DNA of 64,000 bases from Arthrobacter roseus (GTDB lineage Bacteria; Actinomycetota; Actinomycetes; Actinomycetales; Micrococcaceae): positions 2,790,001-2,854,000 of the forward strand of contig NZ_JAFBCU010000001.1 in NCBI RefSeq assembly GCF_016907875.1. The letters run 5' to 3'. Each line of letters opens with the position of its first letter. The stretch's first letter is position 1. Below are positions 16,429-23,673 of the stretch, one piece after another. Below the pieces are notes generated by a model, which saw only the letters and a list, made by a program, of their open reading frames with translations, did not search any database and was not told the origin of the DNA. A program made the position numbers and the translations under genes.

Positions 16429-16629
16429 ATGAGCGAGAACACCTCAACCGAACCACAGAAGATTGCCAACGACGACGACGGAACACCCGCCGTCGAGCCA
16501 GACGTTCAGTCGGATCCGGCGAAGGATGTCAGTGAAGACAGCGATTGGAGCACTGAAGGTGGCGCGACGCCGTCGGGGCCGGCTATGGAAACCGGCGCAC
16601 GGGATCAGCAGGACGAACCCAAACACTAG
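16429..16629 (+). CDS. Small acidic disordered protein
   Basis: This 66-residue protein starts MSENTSTEP with a GAGGAAAGGAA site upstream. It is dominated by Asp, Glu, Ser, Thr, Pro and Gly with no hydrophobic core, so it is probably disordered. I do not recognise a family. It follows the RIO kinase by 62 bp on the same strand and precedes a strong hairpin, so it is likely the end of that transcript. Its many Ser/Thr residues make it a conceivable kinase substrate, which is speculation. Confidence 0.6.
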   Translation: MSENTSTEPQKIANDDDGTPAVEPDVQSDPAKDVSEDSDWSTEGGATPSGPAMETGARDQQDEPKH

Positions 16630-16653
16630 TTTCGGTAACTGAATCCGCCGATC

Positions 16654-16708
16654 TGTCGTGCAGGTCAGGGGCCTTCGAGAGAGAAAACGGCCCGCGACCT
16701 GCACGACA
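16654..16708. terminator. Long-stem bidirectional hairpin
   Basis: TGTCGTGCAGGTC pairs perfectly with GACCTGCACGACA over 13 bp with a 29-nt loop, between the acidic protein gene and the convergent lipoprotein gene. It lacks a T-run but the position fits a shared 3' end. Confidence 0.6.
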
Positions 16709-16771
16709 CATCTGTGTGGCGGGCCTGCACCATTGGCCTCGGCTGGCCGGCGGGCTGGCAGGCCCAGTGGT

Positions 16772-17356
16772 TTACGGTGCTGACGTCTGCGTGGAATCCA
16801 TGGGTGTGGCCAGCCCGTCTGAGATGACGATCTCCACCGGAACCTTGCCCGTGGGATCGTCCCGCTGGAGGGCGGCCTGGACCGAAGGGATTTTGTCTTT
16901 CGCGACGGCGATGGTCACCGTGCCGGTGCGGCCGTCGAAGCTGATCCGGTGGATGCTGGTCGCTAGTTCCGGCTTGAGCTTGCCCTGCCATGCCGCAAGT
17001 GATGAGACCGAGTCCTCAAGTTGCTGGCTGTTGAGTTCAACAATGCGCGGTGCCGCCCCTGCATCGGATACCACTTGCGCAGCTTCTTCGGTGGTGACCG
17101 CTACATGCAGTTTCCCTGATTCGATCCACCCCTGTGAATAGGCGCCTCCGAGTTCTTCGCGAAGGCGGTCATTGAGCAGTAAAAGTTCGGTGGCGTCCTG
17201 GGAACTTTCAGACTGCATGGTTGCTGGACTTCCTGACGTGGTGATCATTGGAGGGCCGTCTACAGAGTTTTCCGACGCCGGAGCGCAGGCCGTCATGGCC
17301 AGTGTCCCTGCGACAGTCAGTAGCGCTGTGACGGCGGCAGCCTTGATTCGGCTCAT
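16772..17356 (-). CDS. Lipoprotein resembling a free-standing protease prodomain
   Basis: This 194-residue exported lipoprotein has a basic-hydrophobic signal ending in M-T-A-C with Cys 24 as the lipidation site, then a Ser/Thr-rich linker. From about residue 60 it reads like the alpha-lytic protease pro region: an L-x-x-A-Y-x-x-G-W-I-E segment, SGKLHVAVTTEEAAQVV, a GAAPRIVELNSQQLEDSV block and a second beta-rich part with RTGTVTIAV. Those pro regions fold and inhibit S1E proteases. It lies 101 bp downstream of a cell-wall S1 protease gene on the same strand. ATG 17356 is preceded by GAGGAG. Function as chaperone or inhibitor is inferred, and the match needs a profile search. Confidence 0.65.
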   Translation of the reverse strand: MSRIKAAAVTALLTVAGTLAMTACAPASENSVDGPPMITTSGSPATMQSESSQDATELLLLNDRLREELGGAYSQGWIESGKLHVAVTTEEAAQVVSDAGAAPRIVELNSQQLEDSVSSLAAWQGKLKPELATSIHRISFDGRTGTVTIAVAKDKIPSVQAALQRDDPTGKVPVEIVISDGLATPMDSTQTSAP

Positions 17357-17392
17357 CTGCACTCCTCATGGGTGAGTTGTTGAATAGACGAA

Positions 17393-17428
17393 GAGTGGGC
17401 TCCATTTGTTCCCGGTTGGAGCCCACTC
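17393..17428. terminator. Hairpin between protease and prodomain lipoprotein genes
   Basis: GAGTGGGCTCC at 17393-17403 pairs perfectly with GGAGCCCACTC at 17418-17428 (11 bp, 14-nt loop). It lies after the protease stop and before the lipoprotein start, so it could terminate or attenuate read-through and lower lipoprotein expression relative to the protease. Confidence 0.6.
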
Positions 17429-17457
17429 GTTCGTTTGTCCTATAACTGCCAGGGTGG

Positions 17458-19953
17458 CTAGCCTTCCAACCCGCGTCGGCGGAACAGCATGAAGGCGCTT
17501 CCGGCCAGAAGCAGGACGCCACCAGCGGCACCAATGGACATCATGACGTTGGAGCTACCGGTTTTTGGCAGTTCGTTCGACACAGGTGCGTCGTCGCCGC
17601 CGTTGTCATTGGCGACCGGGGTTGAATCGTTCCCGCGGGCTGCTGCTGGCGTGGGCGTATTTGTGGGCTCCGGTGACGGCTTGGTGGGCGGCTCCGTGGG
17701 TTCCGGCGCCGGCACTGGTGCCGGCAGGACCGTGACGGACGTGGTCGCGGTGCCGGAAGTCATTTCCGAGACCGTTTGTGTGGCGTCGATGGTGTGCGTT
17801 CCGGTATCGAACGTGCCCGGAACGTCAACGCGCCATGCGCCGTCAACGACGTCACCTTCGATCTTGATCTCATCATTGATAGTCACGAGAACCCTTGCGC
17901 CATTGATGCCAGTACCGGCGATGGCTGCGGGGCCGCCCTCCTCGTAGGAGAAGTCCTGCCCGTTACCGGGTGAGGTGATGACCGGCTTGGCCGGAACAAC
18001 CTTGAAACTACTGGAAGCAGACGTCGACGACGCGCCGTCGAGGCTCTGGATTGCCTTGACGGTGTACTGACCGTAGCGCAGCGCCTCATCGGGTTCGTAC
18101 GTCCAGGTGCCATCCTTGGCGACCTTGGTCTCGCCCGTGACATCTCCAGTCAACGCCACTGTGGCTCCGGGATTACCAGAGCCGGAGATGCTGGCGATAA
18201 ACGAGGTCATGCTCGAGCTGTCCTTCGGCGTGGAGATCACCGGAGCAGCCAGAATTGCCGTGAGGGTGTACGTCTCGGTTGCGGAGGTACTAAAGCCATT
18301 TTTACCCTGGACAGTGACTATGAATTCGCCGGGAGTGGATGGAGCGTTGAAGCTCCATTTGCCGTCCTCGACGGGCACGGTTGTTGATGTGCCGTCTACG
18401 GTGACAACCACCGACGACGCCGGGGCAAGTTCACCGGAAACCGTTCCGGTGACGGCCGCGCCGGTGATGATCTCTCCGTTGTCCTGAGGGGAACCCAGCG
18501 CCGGAGTATTGACGGCCAGTTCCACCGTGTAGTCGTCAGTGTGTGCCAGAGCGTCCTTGAGATCAGCACTGTAGGCCACCGTGCCGTCGAATGAGGCGGC
18601 ACTGGTGATGCCCACCGCCGCTGTTCCCGAGATGACGGCTCCGCCCGAATCGCCCGGCTCGTTCAGCGCACCGTAGCTGGCAAAGCCCTTGACCCCGCGG
18701 ACGTCGTTCGCGTTATTGCCATAGTCGATGCCGGCCACCAGAAACAGAGTGATTTCGTCGACCTCACCACACTTCCATCCAGTGCGTCCCGACTTGCAGA
18801 TCTCAGCACCGAGGACAGCAGTGGAAACGCCAGTGACCTTGGGACCGCTGCTCGTGAGATCTGCCACGTCCCTCCAGTCGGTGACCTGCGGCAACAGATC
18901 CAGATCCGGGTTGATGTCATCGATGACGGAAACGTCGGTGCCGAAGTTCCCGATTTCGTTAGTGCTATCTCCATCGTCGTAGCCGGTTACCGGGGAATTA
19001 TTTTCTCCACCGAACTGGGAGAACCCAAACGTTCCCAGATCAGAACCGAGGCCCACCGTTCCCCCAGCCTGATCGGCCTCAGGATCCGTCAGGACCACAT
19101 CGTCATAGGCGCCGTCGTGCGTGCAGTGACCGGCCGAGATGACTGCCGGGTCTCCCGTCGCGTTGAAGCCGCTCCAACCGATGGAGCACAAGGCGGTCGA
19201 ACCATCACCTATCTCATGGGCATAGCCCTGACCATTCACTACATCCTCGGCGGAAGCAACGGCCGGGCCGTCAGCCTTCTCGACTGAAACGTTGGCGTAG
19301 CGGCTGGCGAAGTCAGTGACGGAAATGGTGGAACTGATGTCCGCATTGCGACGCTGCGGGCTCGGCTTCTCCGTGGACAGCGCGCCCGTGTGGATGATAA
19401 ATTCCTGACCATTCCAGCCGATGGACTGCAGTTCCGCGAGATCCTCGTTGCTTGCGGAAGCCAGGTAGTCAGCCGCGAGCATATCCAGACTAGAGGCGTA
19501 CTTCCGCTGAATGTCATTGGACTTGACGCTCAGCTCGACGTTGACCCCGAGCTCTTTGGAAAGCTTCTTTCCTGTGACCTTGGCGTTAGCGTCTGGGGTA
19601 GCGGTGTGAACGTTGATGGTGCCGTCCTTGACGGAAACCTGCGCATCGACCCCTGCGGCTTCAACGGCGGCTTCGGTGTCGAGGGCCTTCTGTGCCAGTT
19701 CTCCCGCCTCATCAAACTCGGCCTTGGTCATGTCGAGGTCACGTTCAAGCGCCTCCTCAAGCCCGCCCGGAAGCGCGCCGTCAGATGGCGCGGGCACGTT
19801 GGTGGCGGGCGCGGTCGGCACGGCGGTCGCCGGAGACTCTGCTGGAACCGCGTTGGCCATCGGCGCAGCGGCGAAGGTGCTACCCAGGACCAGGGCAGCT
19901 GCGGCACACGCGGTACCGCCGCGCTTGAAAAAAGCGCGTGTGGATTCCTGCAT
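17458..19953 (-). CDS. LPXTG-anchored S1-family serine protease with prodomain
   Basis: This 831-residue secreted protein has a signal peptide (1-35, ending ANA), a Pro/Ala-rich linker, an S1E-type pro region (about 66-200), and a chymotrypsin-like domain with His 276 in SAGHC, a likely Asp 340 in GTDVSVI and Ser 436 in PGDSGGAV. Three Ig-like repeats of about 85 residues follow, each opening with a P-x-I-x-(S/T)-P type strand (roughly 480-735). A Pro/Thr linker leads to a sortase signal LPKTG at 795, a hydrophobic helix and a basic end. It should be covalently attached to peptidoglycan by sortase and digest extracellular protein. A promoter and a palindrome lie upstream. Confidence 0.9.
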   Translation of the reverse strand: MQESTRAFFKRGGTACAAAALVLGSTFAAAPMANAVPAESPATAVPTAPATNVPAPSDGALPGGLEEALERDLDMTKAEFDEAGELAQKALDTEAAVEAAGVDAQVSVKDGTINVHTATPDANAKVTGKKLSKELGVNVELSVKSNDIQRKYASSLDMLAADYLASASNEDLAELQSIGWNGQEFIIHTGALSTEKPSPQRRNADISSTISVTDFASRYANVSVEKADGPAVASAEDVVNGQGYAHEIGDGSTALCSIGWSGFNATGDPAVISAGHCTHDGAYDDVVLTDPEADQAGGTVGLGSDLGTFGFSQFGGENNSPVTGYDDGDSTNEIGNFGTDVSVIDDINPDLDLLPQVTDWRDVADLTSSGPKVTGVSTAVLGAEICKSGRTGWKCGEVDEITLFLVAGIDYGNNANDVRGVKGFASYGALNEPGDSGGAVISGTAAVGITSAASFDGTVAYSADLKDALAHTDDYTVELAVNTPALGSPQDNGEIITGAAVTGTVSGELAPASSVVVTVDGTSTTVPVEDGKWSFNAPSTPGEFIVTVQGKNGFSTSATETYTLTAILAAPVISTPKDSSSMTSFIASISGSGNPGATVALTGDVTGETKVAKDGTWTYEPDEALRYGQYTVKAIQSLDGASSTSASSSFKVVPAKPVITSPGNGQDFSYEEGGPAAIAGTGINGARVLVTINDEIKIEGDVVDGAWRVDVPGTFDTGTHTIDATQTVSEMTSGTATTSVTVLPAPVPAPEPTEPPTKPSPEPTNTPTPAAARGNDSTPVANDNGGDDAPVSNELPKTGSSNVMMSIGAAGGVLLLAGSAFMLFRRRGLEG

Positions 19954-20025
19954 TCAATTTCCCCTACGGTGAGATCCGCTGTGCTGAGCCAGGACGGGCT
20001 TCAATGCCCCCGAACGGTGAATCGA

Positions 20026-20039
20026 TGTGATTTGTCACA
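20026..20039. promoter_or_regulatory. Palindromic operator at the protease transcription start
   Basis: TGTGA-TTTG-TCACA is a 14-bp palindrome just downstream of the predicted -10 of the LPXTG protease promoter, covering the expected start site. That position fits repression. The arms resemble Crp half-sites, but the 4-bp spacer is shorter than the usual 6. Confidence 0.5.
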
Positions 20040-20043
20040 CCGA

Positions 20044-20072
20044 ACGCTAGGGAATCCCGACGGATTTTTCAA
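20044..20072 (-). promoter_or_regulatory. Promoter of the LPXTG protease gene
   Basis: On the reverse strand TTGAAA (20072-20067) is followed after 17 bp by TAGCGT (20049-20044), about 90 bp before the protease start codon. The -35 is near consensus and the -10 moderate. Confidence 0.5.
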
Positions 20073-20119
20073 GTTTTTGCTCGGTTAAAACTCAGGTAAC
20101 AATCAGAAAACCGTGCTTG

Positions 20120-20971
20120 CTATTTGTCCCAGGTGAAGAATCCCTGTCCACTCTTGCGACCCAGTTCTCCGGCGGCCACCTTGTCGCGCAGGATCTGCGG
20201 CGGTGCAAAGCGTTCCCCCAGAGTCGAGTGTAAGTACTCGGCGATGCCTAGTCGAACATCAAGACCAACAATGTCCGTTGTCTTCAATGGTCCGGTGGGG
20301 TGCTTGTAGCCCAAGACCATAGCTGTATCTATGTCCTCGGCCGATGCCACCCCTTCTTCGACCATGCGCATGGCCTCCAGCGCTATCGCTACGCCAAGAC
20401 GTGAACTGGCAAACCCCGGCGCGTCATTGACAACAACCGGAGTCTTGCCAAGGTCCTGAACCCACGCGCGTGCAGCGTCGACTAGTTCCGTGGACGTCGT
20501 TCTGGCCAGTACTACCTCAATGAGGGTGGATGCGGGGACCGGGTTGAAGAAGTGAAGTCCGCAGAAGCGCTCTGGTCGGGACAGGCTCGCTGCAAGCTCC
20601 GTGACCGACAGGGAAGAGGTGTTCGTGGCCAGCCAGGCGTCGTCGGAAAGCTGCTCCTCAACGGCCGTGAGAGCCGTGCTCTTCAAGTGGAAATCCTCGG
20701 GCACTGCTTCCACCACCAGACCGCAGTCTGCAAAGGACGCGTAGTCGGTGGACACCGAGAGCCGGGACTCCAGCGCATCGGCACTCTCCGTTGTGGTGCC
20801 GCGCTCAACGCTTTTGCGCAACGCAGCCGCAACACGGGCGTGCGCGGCTTCGGCGGCTTCAGCATTGCGCTCCACGACGACGACGGCAGCGCCAGCGACG
20901 CAGAACGCATGCGCAATCCCGGCTCCCATACGTCCGCCGCCAAGGACTCCGACTTTGCCGGGAATCGTCAT
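20120..20971 (-). CDS. paaH: 3-hydroxyacyl-CoA dehydrogenase (PaaH-like)
   Basis: This 283-residue NAD-dependent dehydrogenase oxidises a 3-hydroxyacyl-CoA; in phenylacetate breakdown the substrate is 3-hydroxyadipyl-CoA. The Rossmann motif GVLGGGRMGAGIA is at 7-19, the catalytic His lies in CGLHFFNPVP, the Asn/Ser pair in TNTSSLSV, and the C-terminal domain has GFASSRLG and GYKHPTGPLKTTD. The length fits the single-domain family. Its start overlaps the enoyl-CoA hydratase stop (TAATG), so it is the third gene of a tightly coupled operon headed by a PaaR-type site. Assignment to PaaH rather than butyryl metabolism is from context. Confidence 0.88.
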   Translation of the reverse strand: MTIPGKVGVLGGGRMGAGIAHAFCVAGAAVVVVERNAEAAEAAHARVAAALRKSVERGTTTESADALESRLSVSTDYASFADCGLVVEAVPEDFHLKSTALTAVEEQLSDDAWLATNTSSLSVTELAASLSRPERFCGLHFFNPVPASTLIEVVLARTTSTELVDAARAWVQDLGKTPVVVNDAPGFASSRLGVAIALEAMRMVEEGVASAEDIDTAMVLGYKHPTGPLKTTDIVGLDVRLGIAEYLHSTLGERFAPPQILRDKVAAGELGRKSGQGFFTWDK

Positions 20972-21717
20972 TATTTCTTCTTCCTGTCCAGGAACGCCTG
21001 CATGCGGTCAAACTTTGCGTCGGACTCAAACAACATGCCCTGCGCCAATGTATCGATTACGGGATGGGCCTCGGCGGGCATATGGAATACGGATTTCGTG
21101 ATGCGCACGGCCAGTGGATCCTGCCTGCCGATCCGGTCAGCAAGCGCGTCCGCAGCGTCGAGGAGGTTCTCGGCGTCGTGCACTTCCGTAACAAGACGGG
21201 CCGCGAGTGCCTCTTCAGCGGTGAGAATTCTCCCCGCGAGGAGGATTTCCTTGGCGAGGGGCTCCCCTACCAATTCCTTCAGACGCCAGGATGCGCCCGC
21301 CGCCGCGAGGATTCCAAGCCCGGTCTCAGGGTTTCCGATCTTCAGCGTGGGCGATGCGATGCGAAAGTCCGCAGCGTACGCCAGTTCGGCTCCCCCGCCC
21401 AGGGCGTAGCCGTCAAGGGCAGCAATGACCGGCATGGGAAGTTTGGCGATCCGCACGAAAATGGTGGAGTTGATCCCCTGCAGAGCGTCGTCGCGCCGGC
21501 GTTCCCGCAGCTGGGCGATATCCGCCCCGGACGCGAATACACCGTTTGCCCCCGAGATGATGAGCACGCGCGGCCTGGCTTCGAGCTCGGCGCAGACCTC
21601 GTGAAGCTCGTCCACCATGGTCTGGTCGATGGCATTCCGGACGTCCGGGCGGTTCAGCTGGACGTGAAGTCTATCTTCGGTTTCCGTGATGTTGAGGGTA
21701 GTGAAGTCCTCCCTCAT
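20971..21717 (-). CDS. Enoyl-CoA hydratase/isomerase (PaaF/PaaG-like)
   Basis: This 248-residue crotonase-fold enzyme has the oxyanion-hole segments ANGVFASGADIAQL and ALDGYALGGGAELAYAADFRIA, the latter with the GGGxE-type glutamate, followed by PETGLGILAAAGAS. The start at 21717 overlaps the thiolase stop as TGATG, and a longer version from 21765 would run into the thiolase. It could hydrate 2,3-dehydroadipyl-CoA (PaaF) or isomerise the ring epoxide to oxepin-CoA (PaaG). Only one crotonase gene of this type is here, so the other must be elsewhere. Confidence 0.88.
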   Translation of the reverse strand: MREDFTTLNITETEDRLHVQLNRPDVRNAIDQTMVDELHEVCAELEARPRVLIISGANGVFASGADIAQLRERRRDDALQGINSTIFVRIAKLPMPVIAALDGYALGGGAELAYAADFRIASPTLKIGNPETGLGILAAAGASWRLKELVGEPLAKEILLAGRILTAEEALAARLVTEVHDAENLLDAADALADRIGRQDPLAVRITKSVFHMPAEAHPVIDTLAQGMLFESDAKFDRMQAFLDRKKK

Positions 21718-22928
21718 CAGCACGCCTCTAGCAGCAGCGCTGTCCCCTGGCCAACGCCTACGCACAGCGTTGCCAGTCCGCGCGATGCTCCTTCGCGCTC
21801 CATGCGTCCCAGCAGGGTGATGGCCAGGCGCGAACCGGTGGATCCCAGCGGATGTCCCAGGGCGATGGCGCCGCCGTCGCGGTTGACGATCTCCGGGTTC
21901 AGACCGAGCCGCCGAATGGTAGCCAGGGACTGCGTGGCGAAGGCTTCATTGAGCTCAATAGCGCCGATGTCGGACAGGTCCCAGCCGCTGCGCTCGAGGA
22001 CCTTGCGGGTGGCGGGGACGGGGCCGACGCCCATGACCTCCGGTGCCACCCCGGCAGATCCACCCTCGGCAATGCGTGCACGCGGCGTCAGTCCGTACTT
22101 CTCCAGGGCCCGCTCCGAGGCGACGATGATGGCGGACGCGCCGTCGTTGAGCGTGCTGGAATTCCCAGCGGTGACGATCCCGCCGGGCTTTACAACAGGG
22201 CGCAGTTTGGAGAGGACGTCCATGGTTGTTCCCGGACGAGGGCCCTCATCGGTGTCCACAACGGTGTCGCCCTTGCGACCACGAATAGTGACGGGCACAA
22301 TCTCGTCCTTGAAACGTCCAGCGTCAATGGCGGCGAGCGCAAGCTCGTGCGACCGGACGGCAAACGCGTCCGCATCTTCGCGGCTGATGCCATCAACGGC
22401 AGCGACTTCTTCGGCGGTCTCAGGCATGGAGTAGGTCATTTTGCCGTCGCGGGACAGATCTCCCGTGGCGAAGCGTTCGTTGACAAAACGCCAGCCGATT
22501 GCGGTGTCAAAGGTGCTGCCGGGTTTGGCAAAAGCTTTCTGCGGCTTCTCCATGACCCAGGGTGCCCGGCTCATGGATTCGACGCCTCCGGCGACCACGA
22601 TGTCCGCGGCTCCGGCCTTGATCATGTGCGAGGCCATGATGATGGCGCTCATTCCGGATGCGCACAACCGGTTGATGGTGATTCCGGGGACCGATTCTGG
22701 GACGCCAGCCAGCAGCGATGCCATGCGGGCCACGTTGCGGTTTTCCTCACCGGCCCCGTTGGCGTTGCCGTAGATTACTTCGTCGATCATGGCGGGGTCT
22801 ATCCCTGCCCGGGCCACCGCCTCGCGGATGGTCAGCGCTGCCAGGTCATCGGGCCTCACGCTGGAGAGCGCTCCGCCGTAGCGACCAACCGGGGTCCGTG
22901 CCCCGCCAACCAGAAATGCTTCAACCAT
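21717..22928 (-). CDS. paaJ: Acetyl-CoA acyltransferase (thiolase), PaaJ-like
   Basis: This 403-residue thiolase cleaves beta-ketoacyl-CoA; in this pathway that would be 3-oxoadipyl-CoA to succinyl-CoA and acetyl-CoA. The acyl-accepting Cys is in NRLCASGMSAI near residue 90, with NGNANGAGEENR before it, the His in ELNEAFATQSL and the second Cys/His pair in GGAIALGHPLGSTG and LCVGVGQG near the end. The start at 22928 has AAGGTAG upstream. It heads the operon with the hydratase and dehydrogenase, and a PaaR-type palindrome lies about 70 bp upstream. It could equally serve the beta-ketoadipate pathway as PcaF. Confidence 0.9.
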   Translation of the reverse strand: MVEAFLVGGARTPVGRYGGALSSVRPDDLAALTIREAVARAGIDPAMIDEVIYGNANGAGEENRNVARMASLLAGVPESVPGITINRLCASGMSAIIMASHMIKAGAADIVVAGGVESMSRAPWVMEKPQKAFAKPGSTFDTAIGWRFVNERFATGDLSRDGKMTYSMPETAEEVAAVDGISREDADAFAVRSHELALAAIDAGRFKDEIVPVTIRGRKGDTVVDTDEGPRPGTTMDVLSKLRPVVKPGGIVTAGNSSTLNDGASAIIVASERALEKYGLTPRARIAEGGSAGVAPEVMGVGPVPATRKVLERSGWDLSDIGAIELNEAFATQSLATIRRLGLNPEIVNRDGGAIALGHPLGSTGSRLAITLLGRMEREGASRGLATLCVGVGQGTALLLEAC

Positions 22929-22996
22929 GAATGTGCCCACTACCTTGGTGACGTTGGTTTGGGACGGTGTCTTCCGGCAAAAAGTCACGGGAGATT

Positions 22997-23014
22997 ACCG
23001 ACCGTTCGTTCTAT
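22997..23014. promoter_or_regulatory. Candidate PaaR operator upstream of the thiolase operon
   Basis: ACCGACCGTTCGTTCTAT matches the paaZ upstream site at 15 of 18 positions. It lies 69-86 bp before the thiolase start, the same distance as the site at paaZ. Confidence 0.65.
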
Positions 23015-23127
23015 AAAGAATCGCACGACGTCGGCTGGCGGTCAACTGCTTTCGCCGTCGACATCGGCACCTCACCAAGGAACGTCACGATTCGCGGCCG
23101 GGGCGTCGTCGTCGATATTCTGCCGGA

Positions 23128-23628
23128 ATGACCGAGAACCAGCAGCACGAACGCACATACACCTTTCCCGAACCGAAAATCGTTGCCGATGCGGCCATCA
23201 CCATGTCGGGGCTGGAGTTCCTTCACGCCACAATCAGCGGCGAGGTCCCGGAGTCACCCATGATGTGCACGCTGGGCGTCAGAACGGTCGAAGCCGAGCC
23301 GGGCCGCGTTGTCATGCAGGCGCCCACCGAGCCGTTTCAGTTCAACACCATCGGCACCGGACATGGCGGTTTCCTGGCAACCTTGCTGGATACCGTGATG
23401 GGCTCCGCCGTCCATAGCCGCTTGCCTGCCAAGCAGGGCTTCACCACCCTTGATATTCAGGTCCGTTACCGCAAGGCATTGAAGTCCGACGCCGGTCTGG
23501 TCACCGTCGTGGGAATCGCTGATCACGTAGGGCGGACCACAGCGACAGCGAGTGCCACGATCAGCAATGAAGACGGCGCGGTTCTGGCGACGGCGACATC
23601 CTCATTGCTGCTGTTGGAGAAACACTGA
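23128..23628 (+). CDS. PaaI-family hotdog thioesterase
   Basis: This 166-residue protein has the hotdog core: an N-terminal extension (1-60), then TIGTGHGGFLATLLDTVMGSAVHS with the catalytic-type Asp in the first long helix, quoted here in part as HGGFLATLLD, and the strand TTLDIQVRYRKAL. It hydrolyses an acyl-CoA or aryl-CoA. It is divergent from the thiolase operon, facing the same region as a PaaR-type site, so it may belong to phenylacetate metabolism as a second proofreading thioesterase. Its substrate is not readable. Confidence 0.82.
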   Translation: MTENQQHERTYTFPEPKIVADAAITMSGLEFLHATISGEVPESPMMCTLGVRTVEAEPGRVVMQAPTEPFQFNTIGTGHGGFLATLLDTVMGSAVHSRLPAKQGFTTLDIQVRYRKALKSDAGLVTVVGIADHVGRTTATASATISNEDGAVLATATSSLLLLEKH

Positions 23629-23673
23629 AGCTCCTGCTCACTCAATGACGACTGCAAACTGGCGACTAACGAT

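Noticed and set aside
20791-22434. 547-codon forward open frame opposite the hydratase and thiolase genes
   Set aside because: It is antisense to three clearly recognised coupled genes and its translation is low-complexity, rich in Arg, Ser and Pro; a shadow of codon bias.
21852-23417. 521-codon forward open frame opposite the thiolase and into the thioesterase
   Set aside because: It overlaps the thiolase, its promoter and operator, and a thioesterase in another frame, with no recognisable domain.
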